Source of the DNA: Kwoniella bestiolae CBS 10118
Lineage: Eukaryota; Basidiomycota; Tremellomycetes; Tremellales; Cryptococcaceae
NCBI RefSeq assembly: GCF_000512585.2
Contig: NC_089241.1
Span: 2,418,001 to 2,482,000, forward strand
Length of the DNA: 64,000 nucleotides
Reading direction: 5' to 3'
This document shows positions 12,824-25,731 of this stretch, piece by piece. The notes beneath the pieces are model-generated. The model was not told the origin of the DNA, made no database searches, and saw only the letters and a program-made list of their open reading frames with translations. The stretch's first letter is position 1. Every line of letters starts with the position of its first letter. The position numbers were made by a program, and so were the translations under genes.

Positions 12824-13510
12824 ATGACAAGAACTCGCACCGCCGCAACCCGCAAATCCACTTCCTCATCCTCTTCCAAAGCCAGAGAACCAACCACGAA
12901 AACTGCAAATGGGATCACCCAATTGGATCTGACCAAGTCATCCAAGGACGGATCCAAGCCGAAAGAGAAGACAAAAGAAAAAGTAGAAAAGTATATTCCT
13001 GATCCCTCAGAGTTTATGGATAATTCGGGTCCTCTCAAGGTTCAGGTGGGCGAACAGACGGTTAAGAGTGATGTGATAAGATTCGAGGCTGATAAGAAGA
13101 TTATGTCGACTGGGTGAGTACGGTTTGTTGTCACTGTCACTACCTTCCGTATGAACACCAATTGCCTTCTTGTCAATGAGAGGAGGGTCATTGGCTGATA
13201 TGTTGAGGTCAGATCGTTCGGGTGGAGTGGAAGTAAGAATGGCAAAGTGACGTTGAAGAACGGTAAGAACGTTGATGTTAGTGTGAGTGACCTCTTGCTT
13301 TTTGTCTCTGTCAGACAGTTGCCTGAAGAGGGAGTCGGTCGCGCTGATTATCCGCTGCCTTCCGATGTTATACTGCGGTAGATCTCAATCAACGTTGTAG
13401 TCCAGAACTCCAGTCCAAGCAAGAGAAAGGCAACAGGGAGTAAAAGTAGGACCGTGAAGGGGAAAGGCAAGGTTGTCGGAAGCAGCAGCAGTAGTAGGGA
13501 TAGCGACTAG
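12824..13510 (+). CDS. Small basic Ser/Lys-rich protein, unknown
   Basis: Three exons can be built: from the ATG at 12824 to a GTGAGT donor at about 13113; a short exon from about 13213 encoding SFGWSGSKNGKVTLKNGK; and a last exon from about 13400 ending KGKGKVVGSSSSSRDSD with a stop at 13508-13510. The product is about 155 residues, low-complexity and basic at both ends, with a middle segment (KVQVGEQTVKSDVIRFEADKK) that could form strands. There is no signal peptide or membrane segment, and I do not recognise the family. It may be a small nuclear or chromatin-associated protein, but that rests only on composition. The splice phases join without stops, which supports a real gene. Confidence 0.6.
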
Positions 13511-14774
13511 GCTGGGGGACTTCATACCAGTACCACTTCGCATCGAATAGATCCTGGTGTTTTGCTGGATTGGTCAATCATCATGATGAGTAGTTTCTAG
13601 GTATATCCGGAGCAAATGTAGGTGGATCATGTATATTTATGGATCATACGGCACTCTTCCCTCGCCGACCCTCCCGACGTCGCTTGATTTGCGCTATATC
13701 TGTGTCGCACAATTCCTGTAATCAGATCACGATGGAAAGCCATTATCGTTCGTCTTGCCCTTCTTAGTTTTATCTTGACCTGCTCATATGAACATTGTCC
13801 CTTCCTTATCTTTCTCGTCTCCAACATTAACCTTATCTCCTTCAACCTGCCACTCAACCCACCAAGTCATGTGGTTTTAACCCATTCCACCATAGTACGG
13901 CGTTTCGGGAATATAACCTGAATCACTCAACCCGCGTCACTCCCTCATAAATTGCTGAAAGTGGTAACTAAATAAGGGATAAACAAGTTGACCTTGGGTG
14001 CCGAGTTACCCTTTGATAGTAAACGAGGATTATGAGGGTATGCACCATACATTCCACCGCTCATACAATAACCCCCCGCTACCATTACTATCACCACCAT
14101 ACATTCTCTCTTCACCATACATCCTCATACTCATACTACTCTCATAGTATATCATCTCTACCATACAACCGTACAACGTACAACCACATAACCAAGACAC
14201 CCCATATACATACACCTATAGTGAGTGACCATTCATCATACATACATCACATCCCAAAAAACATATTCAAAGAGGTATTATACACTCCCATCCTACTCCC
14301 CACTCGTGAGAATAATGCATCCCTTCGTTACTATCATTTGAGTCTTCCTCGCTATCATCACTATGGTGGATGACGGTGGGAAGTAATCTAATGTCGGTGA
14401 GGGGACGCGTCGCGGAGGTGGAGGTGGTTCATCCTGGTCTTCTCACATTCATCCCATATCTTATTATCCCCCATCGATACGATGGAGAGGAAGATGCATG
14501 TTGGATGAAGAAGGCGTGGGAAGGAAGATGAACATCGAGATGATGCATCTTCACCCCACATCTCACTTTACTTCTCTCACATACATACATATCTAACCAA
14601 AACATTCCTTACCTCATTCATATTCTATCTACATTCCTTGTCATCATGATCTGTCTCGTCTCACATCCTGATGCATAGTGCTGACCATACCTTGTATTCT
14701 TTGTTTATCTTACTCAACTTGTCACTCGAACCCTCTTCCGACTCGTACTTCCCCCTTCTCACCCACCACAGACA
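13511..14774. promoter_or_regulatory. Long upstream region of the HMG-box gene, CATACAT-rich
   Basis: 1.26 kb without a supported gene. From about 14030 to 14270 the plus strand is rich in C, A and T and repeats ACCATACAT/CATACAT five or more times. Another pyrimidine-rich stretch runs just before the ATG (about 14690-14770), as is usual for highly expressed fungal genes. Short ORFs here have repetitive composition and look accidental. Confidence 0.45.
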
Positions 14775-15418
14775 ATGCCCAAAGTATCCGCCAAAGACAC
14801 AAAGAAATCCGCCGGCGTCCAAGCCGCCGCAAAGAAGAGAGCTAAGAAGGACCCCAACAAGCCCAAGAGGTGGGTCATTCCCCTCTTCCTCTTCCACCTG
14901 ATGCGAAGTGCACTATGCTGATCAACATTATAACGCATCTACCCCCGCTCCACAACACTTTTACGATTTACCCCTCATATCGTAACTCGCACCTCACAGA
15001 GCCCTCTCCGCCTACATGTTCTTCGTGCAAGATTACAGAGAACGAATCAAGGCTGAAAACCCCGATGCCTCGTTCGGTGATGTTGGTAAGCTCTTGGGTA
15101 TCAAGTGGAAGGAGATGTCTGCCGGCGAGAAGAAGGTGAGTCATACGATACCCCTACCTCAATTCCTCCATACAGTATACGGAGGTTGACTCTTTCTCGT
15201 TCACTTTTGTAGCCTTACGAGGACAAAGCCCAAGCCGATAAAGCCAGAGCCGACAAGGAAAACGCAGCTTACAAAGCCAACGGTAAAGCTGCCAAGAAGG
15301 CTGCTCCTGCGTGAGTCCGCGTTCTCTCCCTCTCATCACCGAATCACACGATGGCTGATACCGGTCCGTTTTCGCTTGATGTAGCTCCGACTCTGACGAA
15401 GATGACGATGACGAGTAA
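14775..15418 (+). CDS. NHP6: HMG-box chromatin protein Nhp6
   Basis: Non-histone chromosomal HMG-box protein that bends DNA and assists nucleosome remodelling and FACT. Four exons join cleanly: 14775-14869, 15000-15135, 15213-15310 and 15385-15418. The basic N-terminal arm (AAKKRAKKDPNKPKR) is followed by one HMG box: ALSAYMFFVQDYRERIK, then FGDVGKLLGIKWKEMS, then EKKPYEDKAQADKARADKE. The tail is short, Ala/Lys-rich then acidic (SDSDEDDDDE). Its length, a little over 110 residues, fits Nhp6 proteins, and the acidic tail is common in basidiomycete members. Intron phases restore the codon for Arg at the first junction. High confidence. Confidence 0.95.
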
Positions 15419-16023
15419 ACGTTTCAGACAATCATAAATCAGAAATCAATGTTATCTAGTCTATAGTTGTCCTTCGCGCGTTTTCTCTTTACTGTCCCTC
15501 TCGCTCTTCGTTCCTACTCTCCTCTTCTACTTCAAATGAAAAGGGGTAGTCCTTTTATATACTTCGTTTCGCTGGTTTTATTCGATCAAAGTAACCCCAT
15601 TATCCTATATATATGAAATATGAATGGGTGTGAATAAGATATGTCTGCGTTGCAAGGCGTGGTATAGCACTATAGCAATATGCTTTTCGACCCAGCCTGT
15701 GCATATATGCGTATCAGACGTGTGGAAAACACACGTTTATTCTGTGTGTATAGGTGGTTACCAAAGGAAGGGTTGATGCCACCTGCCACTGCCTCTACAT
15801 GATATCTCTACCAAAGGAATCCAAAACGAAAAAAAAAGCAGAACGTCATGACCATCATTCTTTTTCCTTTTCTTTCTTCTGCTTCTTCATCTTCACTTCG
15901 ACTTCCCCAAATATCCCCTCCCCTCCTCTCCTTAACAAACACCACTTGCCGTCTGCTGCTCGCTGGTGTTCACACCCCCCTGAACTGTCTCCTCGTTCAC
16001 TTAGTCACTAGATCATCGGCACA
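15419..16023. other. Intergenic, no gene
   Basis: 605 bp between NHP6 and the phosphotransferase gene, on the same strand. It begins with a T-rich 3' region and has an AT-rich stretch (about 15605-15625). C/T-rich tracts at about 15855-15990 probably form the downstream gene's leader. Confidence 0.4.
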
Positions 16024-18396
16024 ATGCGAATCACCAAAAAACAATTAGCAGGGTTAGATCAATACAAGTATTCCGGAGTGGACAAGAGTGTATTGTCCAA
16101 GCATGTCTTGGGACCATTCTGGACTTGGTTGGTCACTCTGTTTCCTAAGACTTTGGCACCTAACACTGTGAGTTGGGGTTGTTGTCTGTATCTTTGTGTT
16201 GGCTCGCTTGTGGTGTAGATGTAGCGAAGGACAGTCACATTAGGCGAAGGGATGGGACGTATCGTCGAGATGACTAGGCCTTGGATCTGAGGAGGATTCA
16301 AGTGCACGATGAGCCATGGTTTTGCAGCGAAAGGGGACACTTCTCTGCATTCAACTTGGCGTCGCTATCATATCAGTCACAATCATCGCTAACACCGTTC
16401 TATCACTCCGCCAGATAACATTCCTCGGACTCTGCTTCGTCATTACCAATGTCGGCACTTTACTCTACTTTGATATTGGATATGAAGGAAAGGTCTTACC
16501 TAGCTGGGTGTACTTATCGTGAGTTGTCTTTCTCCCTCTCCGACAACAGACATCTGTAAAGAAGCGGAAGCTGAATGGGAGAGCCGCTCGTCATGATAGA
16601 TGGGCGATTGGTCTCTTCGCCTACCAAAGTAAGTCTCTTGCCTCATCAGATCCCTGGGACTAGCTGTACAGACAAGCTGACATTCTCTGATCTCCTCTAG
16701 GCATGGACGCGATAGACGGTAAACAGGCTAGAAGGACTGGTATGGCAAGTGCTCTAGGAGAGATGTTCGATCATGGATGTGGTGGGTTTGATCCTCACCT
16801 CGTCAACAACAGGAGGAAGACGAAGTCAAACTGACAGGTGCTGTCCTTTGTACCTTGATATAGACGCTATCAACACCACTGTACGTCTTGCTCCAACTCT
16901 ACCTCACAGCAGTATTACAGCTGACAGCTCTACGATCATCGCACACAGCTCGAAGTCATCCTCTGCGCTCACGCATTGGGATTAAACAGATCATGGTGGA
17001 CCGTAGCTTCTCAAGCTGCTTCGCTGTGCAACTTCTACGCTTCGACGTGGGTCTTCATGTCTCTTCTCCCCTCCCTTCCGTGATATCATCTCCCGAACGA
17101 AATACACCAGGACATATCTCCTTCCAATCAATCGCATCATCTCCCGCTCCTTAAACGACTCAAGCTGATAACCTGACTGACATGCAGATGGGAAGAATAC
17201 CACACCGGCACACTGTACCTCTCCGCCTTCTCCGGTCCAGTGGAAGGTATCCTGATGATCTGCGTCATCTACCTCATCACCGCCTTCCACCCCTCCGGAC
17301 CAGGGTTCTGGTCTACCCCGATCCTTACTCCGCTGATCAAAGCTTTCCCTCAATCGTTGGATCTCATCTATCAGATCAACGAGACGTTGGGATTGAAGGG
17401 TTATTGGAAATTGGATAAATTGCCTGCGAATGTTGCGTTCATGACGTTCGGGGCGGTTGGTACTGTGGGGAATATCGTTACTTCGTGAGTTGGCTGTTTC
17501 ATTGAGATCCCAGCCTGGACCTATACAGTCCTCGGCCCTTTTCCATCGTTGCTTCATGGCTTCATAGCCACAATCCTCCTATCCCTGACTTCGCTATCTT
17601 CCAAAGACACACGACAAGTTAACAGATTATGTTAACAACACAGCTACTCCAACGTCATTCAAGCTCGTCTCAAGGCCGGTAAACCCATTCTCTCACCATT
17701 ACTAGGCTACCTCCCATTCTTCACCCACACCCTCATCTTGGTAACATGGTTACACGCCGAATTGAGAGGTGGGGTAAGTTTGGTACATGACGCCAGGTTA
17801 CTGCCCTTCATCGGATACTGGGGAATGGCGTGAGTATATGACCAGCTTTGTCCGTCTCGTCAGACATAGCCTCAATGAGATGCTAAGCTGATTGCTTAAT
17901 TTGATATGATAGCTTCTCATACCAAGTCTCTCAATTGATTCTCGCCCACGTCACCAAATCGCCCTTCCCATTTTGGAATGGGATGATGGTATACTCGTTG
18001 TTTGGGATGCTCGATGCCAACTCGCTTTGGTGGTTCGGACGGTAAGTCATGTCTTCTCTGCTTGTCAGCCATCTGAACATGGGACTTTCGACAGACCGCT
18101 GATAAAATTCTCATATGAATTAGTGAACCCCTTGTTCAAGCTTCGCCCGTAGCTGCCAACGTCTTCATCAGCATGTCGTTCTTTGTGGCTTTGTTCAACT
18201 ATATCAGATTCGCCAGGGAAGTCATCTGGCAAATGTGAGTTGACATCCAGTTTATCCAAAATTATCAAGAGACTGAATGGCTGTGTTGCAACGTTGCAGA
18301 ACCGAACACACCGGTATCGCATGTTTCACCGTCCGACACAAGGACGCCAATGGGCAGTGGGTGCAGAACGGCGTTCCTGACAAGAAGGCTCAGTAA
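16024..18396 (+). CDS. CPT1: Choline/ethanolamine phosphotransferase (CDP-alcohol phosphotransferase)
   Basis: Integral ER/Golgi-type enzyme of the last Kennedy-pathway step: diacylglycerol plus CDP-choline or CDP-ethanolamine gives phosphatidylcholine or phosphatidylethanolamine. About nine exons. The N-terminus MRITKKQLAGLDQYKYSGVD is typical of the Cpt1/Ept1 group. The catalytic CDP-alcohol motif DG-x2-AR-x8-G-x3-D-x3-D is complete, split across exons at about 16710-16870 (AIDGKQARRTG, then GEMFDHGCD). Several hydrophobic segments follow, then a conserved C-terminal exon with EVIWQITEHTGI. Stop at 18394-18396. Sequence alone does not tell choline from ethanolamine preference, so the symbol marks the family. 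It lies upstream of an L1-domain gene with no obvious functional link. Confidence 0.9.
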
Positions 18397-18915
18397 GACG
18401 CTAAGCGAAGTAGGGCGAGCAAGGTGGAATCGGTAGTGCGGAAGACGATGGATATCGGTTCTGGAAGATTATGCGATTGGAGATGATGAAGATTTGTGGA
18501 TTGGATCAGTATACCAGAGAACATGGGAAGAGTCGATGATACCTAAATATGATCTGATATACATGCGTAGCTACGAACAGAAGAATGTTAGATATAGATG
18601 GTGAGATATACATGATATGGTGGGAAAGAAGAAGACAATACATGCATAGAAGTGATATGGAACAATACTATTTCCACCCTTACGTGGCATTTCCCAACAC
18701 GAGCAAGTGCGGGTTATCACTCACTCGTCCATGCGAGCTGTGCCTGGATTGAGGATGGAGGTCAAGTTTGATTATTTTCAAAAATTATTCAAACTCATCT
18801 TGATTATTTTGACAGACAGGTTACGATTGATCATATCGATAATCCAACTAGACTATCCTTGTTGTAACCCATCTCCTACATCCCTAACCCAACCCACCAA
18901 GGCAAGACACCCAAA
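18397..18915. other. Intergenic, no gene
   Basis: 519 bp between two plus-strand genes. It includes the 3' region of the phosphotransferase and an A/T-rich block at about 18770-18850 that may hold promoter elements of the next gene. No coding signal. Confidence 0.4.
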
Positions 18916-20478
18916 ATGCCCCCACCCATCAAGCTCTTCTCCTCCGTCCCATCCTCTTCCAAACCCAAGAAACTCCCGGTCGAACCCCTCCCTTCCTCAT
19001 TCTCCGAACCGCAAGCTAAGAAAGCCGTCGATGCGCTGTTGAAGCACCACGAGAAGGTTTCAGCTCAAAAGGAGGAGGAGGAGCTCTTACCGAAGGAAGA
19101 GAATGTTTGGTTGGTTGTTAATACGAAGAGGGGGAGTACTAGGAAGGGAGCTATGCCTGTTAGGATGTGAGCTTATTTCTTGTTCGACTTGAAGGGTATA
19201 TATATGTATATATATATGGGGGAGAGCTTTGAGGGTTCATGGGGTGTACATCAATGGAGAATCTCAATCATTTACTTCAACCATCATGCTCACCCATGTC
19301 TTCATCTCCTCCCACATCTCAAATTCATGCTAACTCATACATGCCCAATCAGCCAACTCCCCCACCCCCCTCTCCCACCTCCACCAACCACCTCGATCTG
19401 CCTCCTCTCCAAATCCCCTCAGAGGGAATACAAGGACCTCCTATCCAACAAGAACATCAAATTCATCTCGAGGGTCGTAGGTGTTGAGAAATTGAAGGGA
19501 AAATTCAAGCCTTTCGAACCTCGTCGAGAACTTATGAGGGACCATGAGATTTTCTTGTGCGATGAGAGGGTGTTGACGCTTATGCCTGGGTTGCTGGGGA
19601 AGATGTTCTTTGAGGCTAAGAAGTGAGTTGGGGTTTGACTTTCACGAAGGATCTGGTCGAGATTGGACGATCAGGCGATTTTCATCCCGTTTCGATGAGG
19701 GGTAGAAGGAGATGGGATTGAAGGAGCGATCTTATGTGATATGATGATGGAATGTTAGACAACGTCCATGTCGATACGCATCTTGACGAGAACACATGTT
19801 GACTGATCACTCTGCCTTCCCCCACAGACAACCTATACCAGTCAACCTGAACCGCAAAGACCTCAAAGCCGAGCTTGGCCGAGCGATCGCTTCAACCTAT
19901 TTCCATCCTTCTACCGGTACATCCTAGTGAGTTGTCTTCTCTACCAAGAAACATGTCTATCGACTCCTTCAAAATTCCATGTCTTCCATCCCTCCTTTCA
20001 TCCCCTACCCTTTGAACCCCTCACTGACCAATCCTCAACCTCCAGCTCAATCAGAATAGCCACCCCCTCCTCCTCATCCCCCTCGCAAATCCTCGAGAAC
20101 CTCCTCGCCTCAATCCCATCAGTAATCTCCAACATCCCCGAAGGGTGGTCCAACGTCCTCTCGGTAGGGATCAAAACCAACACTTCAGTGATGTTACCCA
20201 TCTGGAACGCCAAGTTGGAAGGCAGGTTTGATAAGTCCGCCGCGCAAAACGGTAAAGACGTGGAAATGGAGGTTGAAGTGCCCGAGGAGCCTGTGGCTGC
20301 AAACAAGAAGAGCGAGAAGGAGAAGGAGAAGAAGAAGGTATCAGCTCCAGTAGAGGAGAAGAGGGAGAAGAAGAAATCGTCTACTATCGGATCGGCTAAC
20401 GTAGCTAGGAAAGCCAAGGGGGAGGTTATTGGTACGCCTAAAGTGAAGAAGACGGTGAAGAAGGGTGTCAAGGCATAG
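18916..20478 (+). CDS. Ribosomal L1-domain nucleolar protein (Utp30/Cic1/RSL1D1-like)
   Basis: Four exons fit: 18916-19166, 19353-19622, 19828-19926 and 20046-20478. The first junction gives PVRIQLPHPPLP followed by SICLLSKSPQREYKDLL, the expected order for an L1-fold protein. The next exon carries RRELMRDHEIFLCDERVLTLMPGLLGKMFFEAKK, the diagnostic L1 core. Then come KQPIPVNLNRKDLK and a helix with ENLLASIPSVISNIPEGW. The tail is Lys/Glu-rich and basic, as in Utp30, Cic1 and RSL1D1, which act in 60S/SSU pre-ribosome assembly in the nucleolus. I cannot decide between Utp30 and Cic1 by eye. The intact reading through the non-obvious 3' splice site at 19352 argues for a correct model. Confidence 0.85.
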
Positions 20479-20950
20479 ATCCCACAATCTACGTAGTTTA
20501 CTTGGGATTCATCTGGCAGTCTTCCGGTCAACCTTATATAGCTTAGATAATCTTCTCATATCATTATCGTGTACTTGGATGCATATATACCCTTATATAA
20601 GTCAGATTATATGTTCCTACATGTCTGTTCAGTCCAACTAATATATATGATTTATAAGATCTATCAACAAGTGTCATGTCAAGAATCATCAATCCAATAC
20701 TAAAGAACCTCATCATCCTCTGAACCACTCGCCCTATACTCTCATGTGAAATCAGACAAAACGAATATCCTATCGCTAAAATGCCAGAATCCGGAATAAT
20801 GTATGTATATAGAAGGTTTGGAGCCTGGAAAAAGGGGTATCATAAATGCCATGTGTGATTTGTGATTTGTATGTATTGATGTGTATATATAAACAAATGC
20901 GAAGAAAGAAAGAAACCAATTATTCCCATATACTCCTTATCTAACCCATC
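20479..20950. other. Convergent intergenic region
   Basis: 472 bp between the stops of the L1-domain gene (+) and HMG-CoA reductase (-). A/T-rich with tatata runs, consistent with two overlapping 3' regions. No gene. Confidence 0.45.
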
Positions 20951-23900
20951 CTAGAACGTCTGTCTTGTAGCAGTGACAGGACTCAGCCCCTTAGGCGGCG
21001 GACCATTGATCAACATACTTTCTCTGAGTGGTGTGATTCCACCAAAAGGCGTTACAGCACCAGGAGTGACGGGTGCCGATCGATTATGTTTCATGTGAGC
21101 TTGAATCAAATGACCAGCAGCGAGGGCAGACATCAGGGACAATTCTCCTGCCATTACCGCAGCGCATATTATCCTGGCGAGTCGCTGGGCGTTGGCTCCG
21201 GGGGTGGTAGGGTGTGCACCGGCCACGCCGAGCATTTCTAACATGGCTCGTTGGGGGGAGAGAATGGTTCCTCCGCCGACTGTACCGACTTCGATAGACG
21301 GCATAGAACATGATATGAGGAGGTCGGCACCGTCGTTAATTCTGCAACCAATCACCAAATGATCAGTATTGCTATCGAATCTGATACGTTAGCCAGCCCA
21401 ACTCACGGTTCCATCAATGTCATACAGTTTGACGATTCGACGTTCTGAGCTGGATCTTGACCACAGGCAAGGTACATAGCCTAGCGCCACCACAAAATTA
21501 GCGCACCGCATCACACAATACCGTAGGGATCTACTCAAACTCACAGTCAGGATGTTCGCAGCATGAGCATTGAATCCACCGATACTTCCCGCCATCGCAC
21601 TTCCTATCAAATTCTTCTTGATATTCAAATTGCATAGATCCTTGACGGTCGTCTTGAGAACGCTCTTAACCACATGTCCAGGGACGACAGCCTCAGCCAC
21701 CACGGATTTACCTCTACCCTCAATCCAATTGATAGCAGCGGGTTTCTTATCCGTACAGTAATTACCCGATAGCGCCAGAACGTGCATATCGGGATACTTC
21801 TCCCTCAAGACTTCCAGGGCTTTCTCAACACCTTTGGAGATCATGTTCATCCCCATCGCATCTCCAGTCTGAGTGGCGAATCTGACGTATAACGTTCGTC
21901 CTGCCAAAGCACATTCTAGAGTCTGTAATCTTGCGAATCGAGAGGTGGAGTCGAAAGCCGCTTTCAAGATGGAGAAACCTTCTTGGGAATCTATCCACAG
22001 TCTTGCATCACAAGCTAAGACGACCGAAGGGAAATCGATAGCGGGTCCTCGAGTCATCGCATCGTGTGTGAGGACAGTTGTTACCCCACCACCAGAGTTC
22101 AAGGCTTTACATCCTCTTGAGGTGGATGCGACTAACGTTCCTTCAGTCGTAGCCATAGGAATATGAAGCAATTCGCCATCGACATTTAGTGGACCAGCAA
22201 TACCGACGGGTAAAGGCATGTACCCAACCACGTTTTCACAACATGCTCCGATGATTTGCTTGTAGTCGTAATCGGCCATAGGTAAAAGACTGTTCTCCAA
22301 TGTTCGAGTAACGGATGCTCGAGAGATGACTGCTCGTCGGACTCGCACAGCTCGTTCAAGGTTCTTCAACACCTTTTCTAGAGCATACGGAGCAATCTTG
22401 CCTTTCTCGACCAACAGAATAATTTCTTCATCCGACAAGTTGTTTGATCCAACACCTCCAGCGTAAATATCGATACATTCTTCGAGGGATCGTCGACCAA
22501 AGTGCATAGATTGGAGTGAAGAGCTAGAGTCGGATTTCGGTAATGGCGGGGAGGGTTCAGAGATGATAGGGACGTTCGGGGCCGGTGGGACCATAACTTG
22601 ACCAATGTTGCCGTTAGGACGTTCATCTCCCTTCGGCGTCTTTTCCCCGTCCTTTACCGCTGCAGGAGCAGGACGAGTGTGATTCGCTGGGATTTTGCCT
22701 CGAGGAGTAGCGGATTTGCTGGCTGCCTTCCTCTCCCTGTCACTCTTTTCGGCGGACTCAAAGACGCCCACCAGGATCTGAGCGGCAGCAGCGACTGGGC
22801 CTTTGCCACCCATAGAATTGGAAGCGATACCCTTAATCAGATACCCGTTCAACAGAACACTAATACCAAGGGTGACGACGATCCATTTACTGAGCACTGG
22901 ATCACCAACAAGTTGAGTCCACTCGCTCATGAATTGATCGATAGTGGCCATTCTCGAAGGTGTATAATCTTCGGTTGACACGACAACATTGGTAGCAGGT
23001 ATTATCTGCACCGCCATGTCGGTCTCTGCGGGTTGATTGTCGTACAATGCTTGTAACATAGGTGAAAGTGCGGGACTTCGAGGGTCGAGCATAGCGCGTG
23101 GGGTGACCTGAGGTACGGAATGGGTTGAATGTCGCTTCAAGGCTGTCTGTTCGGTGAGAGTGGTACAGAGGTTGAGGATGTGCAAAGTAAGAAAGGAAAC
23201 GATGAGGAGCAGCTTGAGTCGGACCATTGGGTTCTTGGGTTGACCATCTGCCTCTTTGGTATTGAATGATTTGCCGGTAGGGGATGGTGAGATAGATGCA
23301 CCGTTCAAAGATGCATGGCTGGAATTGCGTCGGAGATGCTTGGCTCGCTTGTTACCACGAATGAGCTTGATTCGGTGAACTTCGACCATGACACTGAGGA
23401 TGGCGACGTAGAAGGAGAAAAGGAAGACACAGTCCACAGCCATGATGAGGGCGGCTACAAATTCGGAAAAGAGATTTAGTAAATGCGATTGGGGTGGATG
23501 AAACGGTCGACTCACCAAGATAACAGAATTCTCTCAATCCACCAATACCACTAGCTGCCCCAACACTCAACACAGCGATCTCAAGAGCATAGTCCTTAAC
23601 GATTCTAACACCGGTCGTCCTGACAGCATCAACAACGATCTTCTTCGCTGCGACGGGTGCAGCCCATCTGACTTGCCCTTCTGCCAGTCTCTGTAATCTT
23701 TCTAACGGAGCGAGTTCTTTATGTAGTGTACCAAGATCTAACCCTAGACCAGTCTCGTCAACGATATCATCCACGGGTGACATCTCGGGTGATGTGGGGA
23801 CAGGAGCAATGTCTGGGTTTTGCAGTACCGCTTTAGCGAGCCAGAAAGGTTTGTCGAAGCCAACTGTAATGACTAAGAAGGGCAATGCTTCTGAGAGGCA

Positions 23901-25217
23901 TATGGGATCGATGGGGACATTGAGCAAGTATGCTGCTAAGAGAGCTACGAGGAATGCGAACGTAGAAGATACCAAAGTGGCCACGGCTATATGTGATGAT
24001 GGAAAAGAACAATGAATAATTAGCGTTGACATCTTATTGTTCTGAATGTCACATGTCATGAGATGGGAAACTTCGATGGCGGCCGAATCCGATTTAACGA
24101 TTTATCGCTTTTCACTCACGAAGCCAGAATGAACTTCCTATATTCCTCATACCAATGAACAGGTGCACAAAGACACCATGCATAAGCACATATCCAAGTA
24201 ACACCACAAAGATGTCCGCAGAATCAGCGTTCTGGAAAAGGAACAAACATCAGCTTATTGTTGGATTCTTATATCACAAAGTCGCGGTGCCTGAGAGTTA
24301 CTTACCTTTGCCAAATTCCAGAAACGCATACCAAAAGCTCTGACAGCATATGCGAACCATCGCACATTCCTCAACCCGTATAACGCATCTTCGTCCTCCT
24401 TCTCGCTTTGGGTGAGACCATCACCAAAGTTCGAGAACAGTCCCGCACCGTCAAAACTTGGTAAGAAGCCCCAGCTGGCGCTTGAGGGAGTAAGGATCCT
24501 GAAGGTTGTGTTTGAATCGACAGGAGCGAACGAAGGTAGTTTGCCTAAGCCGTTCAAGTAGGGTAATGTTGGTGTATAAGGTGTGGGAGCTTGCAAGAAG
24601 AGTGTGATCACCGATTGAGATGGATGCAGTGGATGCTGGATGAGGGTAGGTTTAATGGAACAATCGAAGCATAACTCCTTGTATGTATATTTTGAACCTC
24701 CAAATTCTATACCGAAATCATTCAACAACCAATCCTCCCACTGGTCTGTCAATTCATTCTCATCCTCCTTGACCACGACGATCTGTTTCACCAGTACGAC
24801 AGCGGCCTTCTCACCCGCTGGGTTACCGCCGATCTTCTCATCAAACACATATCCACCTTCCACCGCGTTCCCTTCTAAGACTTTTCTAAAATCCCCTACG
24901 GTGACAGGCTGCCAGTCCTCCCCACTCCACGGCGTAGCAGTATTGAAGTGGTTGGCTAATCTTGAGCTGGTACTTGGCAGACCATATGCTGAATCATCGA
25001 GATGGGGTGGGTGGGATAGACGGACGAGATGGACGGGTTTGGGTGGTGGTGAAGCAGAAGGGATATTGAAAAATTCAGATCCTTTGATCGCATGGAGCAG
25101 CTGGAAGTAGACGAGTGTGACGACTATGAAGCCTGTCGTAATGACTTCGATGGGGGCGGAGGACGAGATGGAGGAGAGTGAGACGAGGGTGGATCGAAGC
25201 ATCTTGCGCAGACCCAT
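20951..25217 (-). CDS. HMG1: HMG-CoA reductase
   Basis: NADPH-dependent reduction of HMG-CoA to mevalonate, the committed step of sterol synthesis, in the ER membrane. ATG at 25215-25217, stop at 20951-20953, with several short introns (for example near 24250-24300, 24000-24120, 23520, 21500 and 21345). The N-terminal membrane anchor has a first hydrophobic segment (FIVVTLVYFQLLHAI), a lumenal loop, and a sterol-sensing-type region with ADIFVVLLGYVLMHG and FAFLVALLAAYLLNVP. After a Ser/Pro-rich linker comes the catalytic domain: ENVVGYMPLPVGIAGPL, TEGTLVASTSRGCKALN, GDAMGMNMI (about 21845), EVGTVGGGT (about 21285) and the catalytic His in LAAGHLIQAH (about 21105). All key residues are present. 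The long Ser/Thr-rich C-terminal tail is usual in fungi. Confidence 0.96.
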
Positions 25218-25731
25218 ACTGAAAGTAAGAGCGATCCAAGCGTCAAAGTGGAGCGAGAAAAGATTAAGTGGTCCTGTGAGATCCTAGCCCCTCACTGTCG
25301 ACACGAACCTGTTGGACAGTGTTGAAAAGGTTCTACAGACGATACTTCTGTTGTGTTGAACAGCAGAAAAAAGTTGAGATATTGACCGATGGAAATAGAA
25401 AAATCAAGAATCGGCGAAACGCGATTTCATCCAATAACAAATTAACTTTTGATGTCGTACTTGTCTAGTGTGTACTTATCCGAGGAAACCGCAAGACTGG
25501 GATGTTGTTCTCGCTGTTCGACGCGTCGATATGTCAAATGAATATGATGCCCTGCTCGTTGAGGAGACGAGGGGAAGGGACGAAAAGGTGGTGGCGAATG
25601 AGAGAAGAGGGAGAGTGCAAGGGTATAAAGAAAGATGATATAAATAACCAATCGACTATTGAACGATAAAAGGGGATTGACCGCAAAAAGGCAAGTGTGG
25701 GACGATAAACCTGACTACTACTACGCCTTGA
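25218..25731. promoter_or_regulatory. HMG1 upstream region bordering the accessory island
   Basis: 514 bp between the HMG-CoA reductase start and the left breakpoint of the 1.7 kb duplication. It is A/T-rich near 25380-25445. I see no canonical sterol-response element that I would defend. No gene. Confidence 0.4.
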
